6,964 bases of DNA from Bacillota bacterium (GCA_023435805.1 JAEZMC010000275.1:1-6964); one strand, 5' to 3'. Positions 1 through 5,876 are shown, counted from the first letter of the stretch. Program-made: numbers and translations. The notes: generated from the letters alone by a model not told the origin.

Positions 1-3000
1 GGACCTGTGGAACGGGCATGGATCTTGTCGTCTACCAGATGCGCAAGCTTCAGGATATACATGTATCCGACCGTTACGCGGTTTTCAAACGGTGTTCCCG
101 TCCGGCCGTCATAGAGTACGGTCTTGCCGTCCGCCGAAAGCCCGGCCTTCTTGAGCGTTTCAATGATGTCATCTTCCGTCGCGCCGTCAAATACGGGTGT
201 GGCGATCTTCCAGCCCAATGCTTTGGCTGCGTAGCCGAGATGCACTTCCAGCACCTGTCCGATGTTCATACGTGAAGGAACGCCCAGCGGATTGAGTACG
301 ATTTCAAGCGGCGTACCGTCCGGCAGGAAAGGCATATCCTCTTCAGGAAGTATCCTTGAGATAACACCCTTGTTACCGTGTCTTCCAGCCATCTTGTCTC
401 CGACGGATATCTTTCTTTTCTGTGCGATATAGCACCTTACCAGCTGATTGACTCCGGGCGGCAGCTCGTCGCCGTTTTCCCTGGTGAAGACCTTTACGTC
501 AACAATGATACCCGTTTCTCCATGGGGTACACGCAGGGAGGTATCCCGGACCTCTCTCGCCTTTTCACCAAAGATCGCTCTCAGCAGCCTTTCTTCGGCC
601 GTCAGCTCTGTTTCACCCTTTGGGGTGACCTTGCCGACCAGTATGTCACCAGCCCGTACCTCTGCACCGATGCGGATGATACCTCTGTCGTCAAGATCCT
701 TTAAGGACTCTTCGCTGACATTGGGTATATCGCGGGTTATTTCTTCAGGTCCCAGTTTGGTGTCTCTGGATTCAGCCTCATATTCTTCGATATGGATCGA
801 GGTGAATACATCATCCTTTACCAGTTTTTCACTGATCAGGATGGCATCCTCGTAGTTGTAACCCTCCCAGGTCATGAAACCGATGAGGATATTCTTACCC
901 AGAGCAATTTCGCCGTTATCCGTTGAAGGACCGTCTGCAATGACGCCGCCTTTTTCGATAACGTCGCCTTTTCTGACGATGGGTCGCTGATTGGTACAGG
1001 TACCCTGGTTGGAACGTATGTATTTAAGTAACTTGTAAACATCCTTTTTGCCGCTTTTCGTCCGTATAACAATTTCATTGGCAGCGACCTTCTCGACTGT
1101 ACCGGCATTGCGTGCAAGCACGACCGTGCCGGAGTCTTTTGCAGCCTTATATTCAATACCTGTTCCGATGATAGGCGAATGGGGCTTGATCAGCGGCACC
1201 GCCTGACGCTGCATGTTGGAGCCCATCAGGGCACGGTTGGCGTCGTCGTTTTCCAGGAACGGGATCATTGCTGTCGCAACAGATACCAGCTGTTTGGGCG
1301 ATACATCCATAAAGTCAACGCGGTTGCTTTCCACTTCAAGAATATCATCCATGTACCTGGAAAGCACCTTCTTGGCCACGAATTTGCCATCGCTGTCAAG
1401 CGGTTCGTTTGCCTGCGCAACAATATATTTGTCCTCTTCATCAGCAGTGAGGTAGACGATTTCTTCGGATACGATGCCAAGCTCCTTGTTAATTCTTCTG
1501 TAAGGAGCTTCAATAAACCCATACTCATTGATGCGGGCATAGGTGCTCAAGGAACCGATCAGACCGATGTTCGGACCTTCAGGCGTCTCAATCGGGCACA
1601 TACGTCCATAATGGGAATGATGAACGTCACGGACTTCAAAGCCTGCGCGCTCTCTGCTGAGACCACCTGGTCCCAAAGCACTGAGCCTTCTTTTATGTGT
1701 CAATTCGGCAAGTGGGTTGGTCTGATCCATAAACTGCGACAGCTGGCTGCTTCCAAAGAATTCCTTAATGGCTGCCGCCACCGGCCTGATATTGATCAAG
1801 GCCTGCGGTGTTACAATGTCAATATCCTGGATGGTCATTCTTTCACGAACCACTCGTTCCATCCTGGCCAGACCGATTCTGAACTGGTTCTGCAGAAGCT
1901 CGCCCACACAGCGCAGCCTTCTGTTGCCCAGATGGTCGATATCGTCATGGTTTCCGACACCGTAATTCAAATGTATCAAATAGTTGATGGAGGATATGAT
2001 GTCCTCGACGGTGATATATTTGGGAACCAGCGTATCAATATTTTCCTTCAGCGCCTTTTTCAGGTCTTCCTGGGACTGGTTCTCCTCCATCAGTTTTTTC
2101 AGTACTTCATGCCTGACTCTTTCATTAATGCCCAAATCACTTACGTCGAAATCCACAAAAGCTTTCAGGTCAACCGTTCCATTGCCGATCACCCTGATTT
2201 TTTTGCCTTCGATGTTCAGATAAACCGAATTGATGCCTGCATTCTGTATGATTTCAGACTTCTGCCTATCTATCAGCTCATCTTCTCCTACGAGGATCTC
2301 ACCGGTGAGAGGATGAACAATTTTTTCAGCCGAACGAAAGCCACTGATCCTTGAGGCGATCGAGAGCTTCTTGTTGAATTTGAACCTGCCGAATTTAGCA
2401 AGGTCATATCTCTTGGGATCGAAAAACAGACTGTTCAAAAGCGTCGTAGCGCTTTCAACCGTTGGAGGCTCGCCGGGCCGCAGTCTCTTATATATTTCAA
2501 TCAGACCTTCATCCGTAGTCTTTGCATTGTCCTTTTGTATGGTGGCTAAGATTCTTTCGTCATCACCAAGCAGCTCCGTAATGGACAGGTCGGTGCCATA
2601 ACCCAGTGCACGGATCAGTACGGTGATAGGCAGCTTTCTGGTACGGTCAATTCTGACAGACATGACATCGTTGGAATCTGTTTCATATTCCAGCCAGGCG
2701 CCGCGGTTGGGAATAACGGTAGTGGAAAACAGCTGTTTTCCGGTCCTGTCTACTTTAGTGGAGAAATAAATGCCGGGTGACCTGACGAGCTGACTGACAA
2801 TAACACGCTCGGCTCCATTGATAACGAAGGTGCCGTTTTCGGTCATCAGTGGGAAATCACCCATAAAGATTTCCTGCTCTTTTACTTCACCGGTTTCTTT
2901 ATTGATCAGGCGTACTTTGACCTTCAGAGGAGCTGAATAGGTCGTATCCCTTTCCTTGCATTCCTCAACGCTGTACTTGGGATTGTCATCTTCCAGTTTG

Positions 3001-3200
3001 TAATCCGGGAACTCCAATATCAGGTTGCCGGTATAATCCGTAATCGGCGAAACGTCCCTGAATACTTCGCGGAGTCCCTCTTCCAGAAACCATCTGTAAG
3101 AGTTCTTTTGTACCTCGATTAGATTGGGCATATCCAGGACTTCATCAATCTTGGAATAACTCATTCTCGTATTCCGGCCCATTTGAACGGGATGTACCAT
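1..3200 (-). CDS. rpoB: RNA polymerase beta subunit, 3' end cut by the window edge
   Basis: This is the catalytic beta subunit of bacterial RNA polymerase, in the cytoplasm. The frame stays open from ATG at 3200 to the edge, giving 1066 codons and ending at HARSTG. Roughly the last 100 or more residues are outside. The start fits the clostridial N-terminus MVHPVQMGRNTRMSYSKI and is preceded by GAGGTG at 3213-3208, 9 nt after GAGG. The rifampicin pocket is intact: residues equivalent to E. coli D516, H526 and S531 are D492, H502 and S507, and the motif HKRRLSALGPGG is present, so a rifampicin-sensitive enzyme is predicted. The flap motif LLRAIFGEKA lies near residues 870-880. The active-site block GDKMAGRHGNKG carries lysines 936 and 944, matching E. 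coli K1065 and K1073. The large E. coli insertion after the flap is absent, as in other Firmicutes. No intein or frameshift was seen in the parts read. A dedicated upstream promoter and a long leader probably drive it, with rpoC expected next. Confidence 0.98.
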   Translation of the reverse strand, partial: MVHPVQMGRNTRMSYSKIDEVLDMPNLIEVQKNSYRWFLEEGLREVFRDVSPITDYTGNLILEFPDYKLEDDNPKYSVEECKERDTTYSAPLKVKVRLINKETGEVKEQEIFMGDFPLMTENGTFVINGAERVIVSQLVRSPGIYFSTKVDRTGKQLFSTTVIPNRGAWLEYETDSNDVMSVRIDRTRKLPITVLIRALGYGTDLSITELLGDDERILATIQKDNAKTTDEGLIEIYKRLRPGEPPTVESATTLLNSLFFDPKRYDLAKFGRFKFNKKLSIASRISGFRSAEKIVHPLTGEILVGEDELIDRQKSEIIQNAGINSVYLNIEGKKIRVIGNGTVDLKAFVDFDVSDLGINERVRHEVLKKLMEENQSQEDLKKALKENIDTLVPKYITVEDIISSINYLIHLNYGVGNHDDIDHLGNRRLRCVGELLQNQFRIGLARMERVVRERMTIQDIDIVTPQALINIRPVAAAIKEFFGSSQLSQFMDQTNPLAELTHKRRLSALGPGGLSRERAGFEVRDVHHSHYGRMCPIETPEGPNIGLIGSLSTYARINEYGFIEAPYRRINKELGIVSEEIVYLTADEEDKYIVAQANEPLDSDGKFVAKKVLSRYMDDILEVESNRVDFMDVSPKQLVSVATAMIPFLENDDANRALMGSNMQRQAVPLIKPHSPIIGTGIEYKAAKDSGTVVLARNAGTVEKVAANEIVIRTKSGKKDVYKLLKYIRSNQGTCTNQRPIVRKGDVIEKGGVIADGPSTDNGEIALGKNILIGFMTWEGYNYEDAILISEKLVKDDVFTSIHIEEYEAESRDTKLGPEEITRDIPNVSEESLKDLDDRGIIRIGAEVRAGDILVGKVTPKGETELTAEERLLRAIFGEKAREVRDTSLRVPHGETGIIVDVKVFTRENGDELPPGVNQLVRCYIAQKRKISVGDKMAGRHGNKGVISRILPEEDMPFLPDGTPLEIVLNPLGVPSRMNIGQVLEVHLGYAAKALGWKIATPVFDGATEDDIIETLKKAGLSADGKTVLYDGRTGTPFENRVTVGYMYILKLAHLVDDKIHARSTG

Positions 3201-3365
3201 TAAAAATCACCTCATAAATTATGACTTGTTTCAAATTGAACATCGCGCGAAATTTTCCACTGATTTTTTCAAACGCAGCGTTATTTCGCTTTCTACATGA
3301 AAGGCTTGCTTCATGCAATCCATCCGGACCACCGGCAGTTTCAGTCTGACACACCGGTGTATATT

Positions 3366-3395
3366 AAAGCTTTTAGTAGTATTATTAAAAGCTTT
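3366..3395 (-). repeat. 10-bp inverted repeat in the rpoB leader
   Basis: AAAGCTTTTA at 3395-3386 (minus strand) is followed after 10 nt by its exact reverse complement TAAAAGCTTT at 3375-3366. As RNA this makes a 10-bp A/U-rich hairpin with a 10-nt loop. The arms also contain the self-complementary word AAAGCTTT, so each arm could pair with a second copy of itself. No U-tract follows, so it is not a terminator. It could be a leader stem or a protein-binding dyad. Confidence 0.5.
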
Positions 3396-3421
3396 TGGGG
3401 CATAATCACTGCATCGATTCC

Positions 3422-3437
3422 GGAGGCGCGGGCCTCC
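3422..3437 (-). other. GC-rich hairpin in the rpoB leader
   Basis: GGAGGC and GCCTCC are exact complements separated by four bases, giving a stable 6-bp stem with a tetraloop in an otherwise AT-rich leader. On the minus strand it is followed by GGAATCGATG, not by a U-run, so termination is unlikely. The 5' arm contains GGAGG, a Shine-Dalgarno-like word, but no start codon with a convincing reading frame follows. Confidence 0.45.
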
Positions 3438-3529
3438 TTCCGTATCCGGCACTATTACATCCGGACGTTTAAATAAAAACTCCGTGCATAAAATTGCCTG
3501 AATAGCCATTAATAAATTATTAACAATTC

Positions 3530-3558
3530 TTGTCTATTTTATTCTCCTGTGCTATAAT
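3530..3558 (+). promoter_or_regulatory. Candidate plus-strand promoter antisense to the rpoB leader
   Basis: TTGTCT (3530-3535), a 17-bp spacer and TATAAT (3553-3558) preceded by TGC (extended -10) form a good sigma-A-type promoter on the plus strand. The predicted start is near 3565. A transcript would run against the rpoB promoter and meet the bidirectional terminator at 3712-3740, giving an RNA of about 175 nt with no good reading frame. Caveat: the TATAAT overlaps the 3' arm of the rpoB leader stem and the region is AT-rich, so chance resemblance is possible. Confidence 0.4.
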
Positions 3559-3616
3559 CAACTTGCGACCGATTCAGGTCCATTTCCTGAAAGATATACA
3601 AGTATCAGCTTATAAC
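3551..3616 (-). promoter_or_regulatory. Extended stem-loop at the 5' end of the rpoB transcript
   Basis: Three complementary segments nest in the minus-strand RNA. GUUAUAA (3616-3610) pairs with UUAUAGC (3557-3551), 7 bp with one G-U. ACUUG (3603-3599) pairs with CAAGU (3565-3561). The tip UUCAGG (3591-3586) pairs with CCUGAA (3578-3573) around a 7-nt loop. The element begins within about 5 nt of the predicted transcription start. It could protect the 5' end of the message from decay or bind a regulator; that role is inference. An alternative small stem, GACC with GGTC (3580-3577 with 3570-3567), competes with the tip. Confidence 0.45.
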
Positions 3617-3626
3617 GCAGTTTATA

Positions 3627-3655
3627 ATTTTAACATAACATGGATAACTTGTCAA
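3627..3655 (-). promoter_or_regulatory. Sigma-A-type promoter for rpoB
   Basis: TTGACA (3655-3650), a 17-bp spacer and TAAAAT (3632-3627), with TGT just before the -10 (extended -10), make a near-consensus vegetative promoter. An A-tract at 3665-3660 just upstream resembles an UP element. The predicted start is near 3621-3620. It lies downstream of the terminator after rplL, so it is probably the main source of rpoB transcription. Confidence 0.8.
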
Positions 3656-3711
3656 TGTGTTTTTTGCATGTTTTTCTTTGGCATGCATTTTTCCGTTTCT
3701 TTAGAAAAATA

Positions 3712-3740
3712 AAAAAGTGCTCTGCGTGAGAGCACTTTTT
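3712..3740 (-). terminator. Intrinsic terminator after rplL, probably bidirectional
   Basis: A perfect inverted repeat of 13 bp at most (outer A/T pairs included, core AGTGCTCT/AGAGCACT) has a 5-nt loop at 3724-3728. On the minus strand it is followed by TTTTTTATTTTT, a strong U-tract. It lies 36 nt after the rplL stop codon and ends the rplJ-rplL unit. A-runs on one side and T-runs on the other mean it could also stop plus-strand transcripts. Confidence 0.92.
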
Positions 3741-3776
3741 AGGCCGTATAAATAAACGGTTTTGCTGTCGGATATG

Positions 3777-4163
3777 TTATTTGATTTCTACAGTTGCGCC
3801 AACTTCCTTGAACTTAGCTTCGATGGAAGTAGCTTCGTCCTTGGATACATTCTCTTTAACAGTCTTGGGAGCACCGTCAACGAGGTCTTTTGCTTCTTTG
3901 AGGCCAAGGCCGGTGATTTCTCTAACAACCTTGATAACCTTGATCTTGTCTGCGCCGACTTCCTTGAGGATTACGTTGAATTCTGGCTTTTCTTCAGCTG
4001 CCGGAGCTGCCGCTGCTCCTGCTACGGGAGCTGCTGCTACTGCCATGGGAGCTGCAGCGGATACGCCGAATTCTTCTTCCAGAGCCTTTACGAGCTCGGA
4101 CAGTTCCAATACTGTCAATGCCTTTACATCTTCAATCAGCTTTAAAACTTTATCGCTAGCCAT
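3777..4163 (-). CDS. rplL: Ribosomal protein L7/L12 (bL12)
   Basis: This is the multi-copy stalk protein of the 50S subunit, which recruits translational GTPases. It has 128 residues, near the usual 120-130. Domains in order: an N-terminal dimerisation and L10-binding helical part (about 1-33, LIEDVKALTVLELSELVKAL), an Ala/Pro-rich flexible hinge (about 34-57), and a C-terminal globular domain (about 59-128) with the factor-binding surface around KIKVIKVVREITGLGLKEAK (73-92). The start ATG at 4163 has GGAGG at 4177-4173 with 9-nt spacing. It follows rplJ by 111 nt and is probably co-transcribed with it. The excess of L12 over L10 needed for the stalk would come from its own strong ribosome binding site. 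A terminator follows. Confidence 0.98.
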   Translation of the reverse strand: MASDKVLKLIEDVKALTVLELSELVKALEEEFGVSAAAPMAVAAAPVAGAAAAPAAEEKPEFNVILKEVGADKIKVIKVVREITGLGLKEAKDLVDGAPKTVKENVSKDEATSIEAKFKEVGATVEIK

Positions 4164-4219
4164 TTTAAAATACCTCCAACATTTTAATTTAAAATTTGAT
4201 TTAATACACTAATAGCCTG

Positions 4220-4265
4220 GGGGCAACGAACCCCGCTTGCTTTCGGCACATTTTACTGTGTAAAA
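4220..4265 (-). other. Two small hairpins in the rplJ-rplL spacer
   Basis: The 111-nt spacer holds TTTTAC/GTAAAA (4265-4260 with 4256-4251, 3-nt loop) and GGGG/CCCC (4234-4231 with 4223-4220, 7-nt loop). Neither is followed by a U-tract and no promoter is visible. They may be an RNA-processing or stability site between two genes expressed at different levels, but that is inference. Confidence 0.3.
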
Positions 4266-4274
4266 CCGCCTCGA

Positions 4275-4808
4275 TTATGCGTTTGCTTTCTGTTCTGCGA
4301 TAGCATTCAATGCAATAGCCAGACCGCGGATGTTCCCGTTGAGAACGTTTACCAGGCCCGATATCGGTGCATTGAAACCACCAAGTACCCTTGCGATGAG
4401 GACTTCCCTCGGCGGCAGTTCGGCCAGAGCCTTTACTCCGTTGAGGTCGATGATTTTTCCTTCTACTACGCCAACCTTGATCTCTAGCTTGTCATACTTT
4501 TTCGCATACTCGCTCAAAACCTTGGCAGGAGCAACGGGGTCGGAATCACTTGACGCCATTGCCGTAGGTCCGTTCAAATAAGTGTCCAGATCACCCAGTC
4601 CATTTTCTTTGGCAGCAAATCGGGTCAGCGTGTTCTTAACTACCTTGTATTCAACACCCGCTTTCCTCAATGCGCTTCTGAGCTCGGTGTCCTGTTCAAC
4701 GGTCAATCCCCTGTAATCCGCAAAAACCATTGCTTTTGCAGCCTTCATTTTATTGCTGATTCCTTCAACAACTTCACGTTTCTGGTTTAGGGTATTTTCC
4801 TTAGGCAA
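4275..4808 (-). CDS. rplJ: Ribosomal protein L10 (uL10), TTG start
   Basis: L10 anchors the L7/L12 dimers to the base of the 50S stalk, next to L11 and 23S rRNA, and is the expected autoregulator of this unit. I chose TTG at 4808 (177 residues, MPKENTLNQKREVV) rather than the in-frame ATG at 4826. The codons for Lys-Glu-Val after that ATG are the Shine-Dalgarno AAGGAGGTG itself, which sits 8 nt before the TTG. An MPK-type beginning also fits the family. Visible motifs are YRGLTV (32-37), YKVVKNTL (54-61) in the rRNA-binding domain, and LPPREVLIARVLGG (131-144). A C-terminal alanine- and leucine-rich helix (about 145-177) carries the L12 dimers. The length is slightly above the usual 165-175. 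Its leader contains an L10-type RNA and an attenuator. Confidence 0.96.
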   Translation of the reverse strand: MPKENTLNQKREVVEGISNKMKAAKAMVFADYRGLTVEQDTELRSALRKAGVEYKVVKNTLTRFAAKENGLGDLDTYLNGPTAMASSDSDPVAPAKVLSEYAKKYDKLEIKVGVVEGKIIDLNGVKALAELPPREVLIARVLGGFNAPISGLVNVLNGNIRGLAIALNAIAEQKANA

Positions 4809-4813
4809 ATTTT

Positions 4814-4823
4814 CCACCTCCTT
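4814..4823 (-). promoter_or_regulatory. Ribosome binding site that fixes the rplJ start
   Basis: The minus strand reads AAGGAGGTGG, a nearly full anti-16S match. Its GGAGG ends 8 nt before TTG (4808-4806), ideal spacing. The upstream ATG (4826-4824) directly abuts and precedes this site, so it cannot use it. No other Shine-Dalgarno precedes that ATG. Confidence 0.88.
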
Positions 4824-4833
4824 CATATCTATT

Positions 4834-4874
4834 AAAAAGCCCTTGTATATCTACATGCGGCAGACATACAAGGG
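4834..4874 (-). terminator. Attenuator hairpin in the rplJ leader
   Basis: CCCTTGTAT (4874-4866) pairs exactly with ATACAAGGG (4848-4840). The stem continues inward to 15 bp with two G-U pairs and a 5-nt loop (4859-4855). CTTTTT follows at 4839-4834, so this is a typical intrinsic terminator, 25 nt before the rplJ start codon. A terminator between promoter and gene indicates conditional read-through, i.e. transcription attenuation of rplJ-rplL. Confidence 0.85.
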
Positions 4875-4985
4875 TTAAGCACCTTAGTTGGTTAGTAAAA
4901 CGCTTTTACCTCGGCAGGTAGGCTTTCGCCGTTACGCTGATGCACCTGCTGTCTGTGGCATGTGACATATTCAATTTTGGAACAC
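4853..4985 (-). promoter_or_regulatory. L10-type ribosomal protein leader RNA
   Basis: The segment carries the hallmark sequence of the L10(L12) leader family: AGACAGCAGGTGC (4953-4941) and CCTGCCGAGGT (4918-4908), which pair as GCAGGT/ACCTGC (4949-4944 with 4919-4914). Inside is GGC-GAAA-GCC (4930-4921), a GNRA-capped stem. A second hairpin, GTAAAA-GCG-TTTTAC, lies at 4909-4895. A closing helix pairs ACATGC and CAGAC (4963-4958, 4955-4951) with GTCTG and GCATGT (4865-4861, 4858-4853). In other bacteria the L10-L12 complex binds such leaders and represses rplJ-rplL. The position directly upstream of rplJ supports this. Pairings were found by eye. Confidence 0.85.
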
Positions 4986-4990
4986 TGTAT

Positions 4991-5019
4991 ATATTACATT
5001 ATCATGAATGGCTTGTAAA
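4991..5019 (-). promoter_or_regulatory. Sigma-A-type promoter for rplJ-rplL
   Basis: TTTACA (5019-5014), a 17-bp spacer and TAATAT (4996-4991) lie 40 nt after the rplA stop and directly before the L10 leader. The predicted start is near 4985. A separate promoter lets the stalk proteins be made beyond the level of L11 and L1. Confidence 0.65.
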
Positions 5020-5058
5020 GCCTTTTTGTCAAAAAACTCTGCAAGCTGCCGGCAAACA

Positions 5059-5754
5059 CTACTCCGTAACCCTGGTAGGATTGACCTTTATTCCAGGGCC
5101 CATTGTCGATGATACGACAACACTCTTGAGGTACTGCCCTTTTGCCGCTACCGGTTTTGCCTTAATGATGGCGTCCATAAGGGTCCGGAAGTTGTCAATC
5201 AGTTTAGCATCGTCAAAAGATACCTTGCCAATGGGGCAGTGGATGATGTTTGTCTTGTCGAGCCTGTACTCTATCTTACCGGCTTTGATGTCGGCTATGG
5301 CTTTTGCTACGTCCATGGTGACCGTACCGGCCTTCGGGTTCGGCATGAGGCCCTTCGGACCGAGCACCTTACCGAGTCTTCCTACAACGCCCATCATATC
5401 GGGAGTAGCAACGACCACATCAAAATCAAACCAGTTTTCATTTTGTATTTTTGCAACAAGTTCTTCAGCGCCTACAAAATCGGCTCCAGCCTGTTCGGCT
5501 TCCTTCTGCTTGTCGCCCTTTGCGAATACGAGTACCCTTACAACCTTACCGGTGCCGTGCGGAAGTACGACCGCGCCTCTGACCTGCTGATCCGCATGCC
5601 TTGAGTCAACACCGAGCTTTATATGTGCTTCAACAGTTTCATCAAACTTTGCTTTCGCCGTCTTTTTTGCGAGATCCAATGCCTGGGCCGGATCATACAA
5701 AGTTGCTCTGTCTACGAGCTTTGCGCTCTCGACGTATTTCTTTCCTCTCTTCAT
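5059..5754 (-). CDS. rplA: Ribosomal protein L1 (uL1)
   Basis: L1 forms the mobile L1 stalk of the 50S subunit and helps move deacylated tRNA out of the E site. In many bacteria it also binds its own mRNA as a translational repressor. It has 231 residues, the usual length. The two-domain layout is visible: domain I from the N-terminus (to about 67) and the C-terminal part (from about 160), with domain II inserted between. The family signature GRLGKVLGPKGLMPNPKAGT is at 125-144, and the C-terminal rRNA-contacting stretch TMGPGIKV at 217-224. The start ATG at 5754 has GAAGGAG with GGAG 9 nt upstream. rplK lies 122 nt upstream with no clear terminator or promoter between, so the two are probably co-transcribed. 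Confidence 0.98.
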   Translation of the reverse strand: MKRGKKYVESAKLVDRATLYDPAQALDLAKKTAKAKFDETVEAHIKLGVDSRHADQQVRGAVVLPHGTGKVVRVLVFAKGDKQKEAEQAGADFVGAEELVAKIQNENWFDFDVVVATPDMMGVVGRLGKVLGPKGLMPNPKAGTVTMDVAKAIADIKAGKIEYRLDKTNIIHCPIGKVSFDDAKLIDNFRTLMDAIIKAKPVAAKGQYLKSVVVSSTMGPGIKVNPTRVTE

Positions 5755-5785
5755 TATTATCCTCTCCTTCGTGGTTAATTTTTTC

Positions 5786-5801
5786 GGGAGCTTCAGCTCC
5801 C
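5786..5801 (-). promoter_or_regulatory. GC hairpin in the rplK-rplA spacer, possible L1 operator
   Basis: GGGAGC-TGAA-GCTCCC forms a perfect 6-bp stem with a 4-nt loop, 31 nt before the rplA start. On the minus strand it is followed by GAAAAAATT, not by U's, so it is not a terminator for this unit. L1 is known to repress its operon by binding an rRNA-like leader element, so a translational operator is plausible. However, I cannot match the element to the L1 binding consensus with certainty. Confidence 0.35.
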
Positions 5802-5876
5802 TCCCACTTTCCGGGTTGCATGTGCGGTCAGCAAATACCCTCTAAGACCTGTGTACTTGCGACCAGTCCGGGCGTA

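Larger units (their letters stand above)
3201..3621 (-). promoter_or_regulatory. Long untranslated leader of rpoB
   Basis: Between the predicted transcription start (about 3621) and the rpoB start codon lie about 420 nt without a convincing gene. Visible structure, in transcript order: an extended stem-loop at the 5' end (3616-3551); an AT-rich dyad at 3523-3509; a GC hairpin at 3437-3422; a 10-bp stem at 3395-3366; the palindrome ACACCGGTGT at 3360-3351; a 6-bp stem CATGAA/TTCATG at 3315-3296; then the ribosome binding site GAGGTG at 3213-3208. None of the hairpins is followed by a U-tract, so I see no internal terminator. The word GTCCGGATG occurs twice (3466-3458 and 3329-3321). A regulatory role is inferred from length and structure only. 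I do not recognise a known leader family here. Confidence 0.55.

Noticed and set aside
1179..2354. 391-codon open frame on the plus strand
   Set aside because: It lies wholly inside rpoB in the codon-aligned antisense frame. It stays open because the sense strand there lacks TTA, CTA and TCA codons. The protein is low in recognisable motifs and the RpoB motifs are unambiguous.
3145..3354. 69-codon minus-strand frame overlapping the rpoB start
   Set aside because: It overlaps the conserved N-terminus of rpoB out of frame and has no good ribosome binding site.
3231..3509. 92-codon open frame on the minus strand in the rpoB leader
   Set aside because: No Shine-Dalgarno before its ATG, unrecognisable product, and it ends just before the rpoB ribosome binding site within a region full of stems. 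Better explained as leader.
3509..3523. 15-nt AT-rich palindrome TTAATAA-A-TTATTAA as an operator
   Set aside because: Perfect but composed only of A and T in an AT-rich spacer, and well downstream of the promoter. Chance is a sufficient explanation.
3666..3686. GCATG/CATGC repeat upstream of the rpoB promoter
   Set aside because: Arms of only 5 bp with a long T-rich centre; no clear role beyond an A/T-rich upstream region.
3762..4212. Two plus-strand open frames opposite rplL
   Set aside because: They are antisense shadows of the alanine-rich L7/L12 gene, which is certain from its protein sequence.
4251..4265. TTTTAC/GTAAAA stem after rplJ as a terminator or as a partner of the similar GTAAAA/TTTTAC stem in the rplJ leader
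   Set aside because: No U-tract follows, and the words are short and AT-rich; similarity between the two is expected by chance.
5027..5032. TTGACA as -35 box of the rplJ promoter
   Set aside because: At 16-19 bp spacing it meets only poor -10 candidates such as ATTCAT. The TTTACA/TAATAT pair with 17 bp is better.
4940..5590. 216-codon plus-strand frame opposite rplA and the rplJ promoter region
   Set aside because: It runs antisense to rplA and across the rplJ promoter. The composition is that of a shadow frame and no ribosome binding site is seen.
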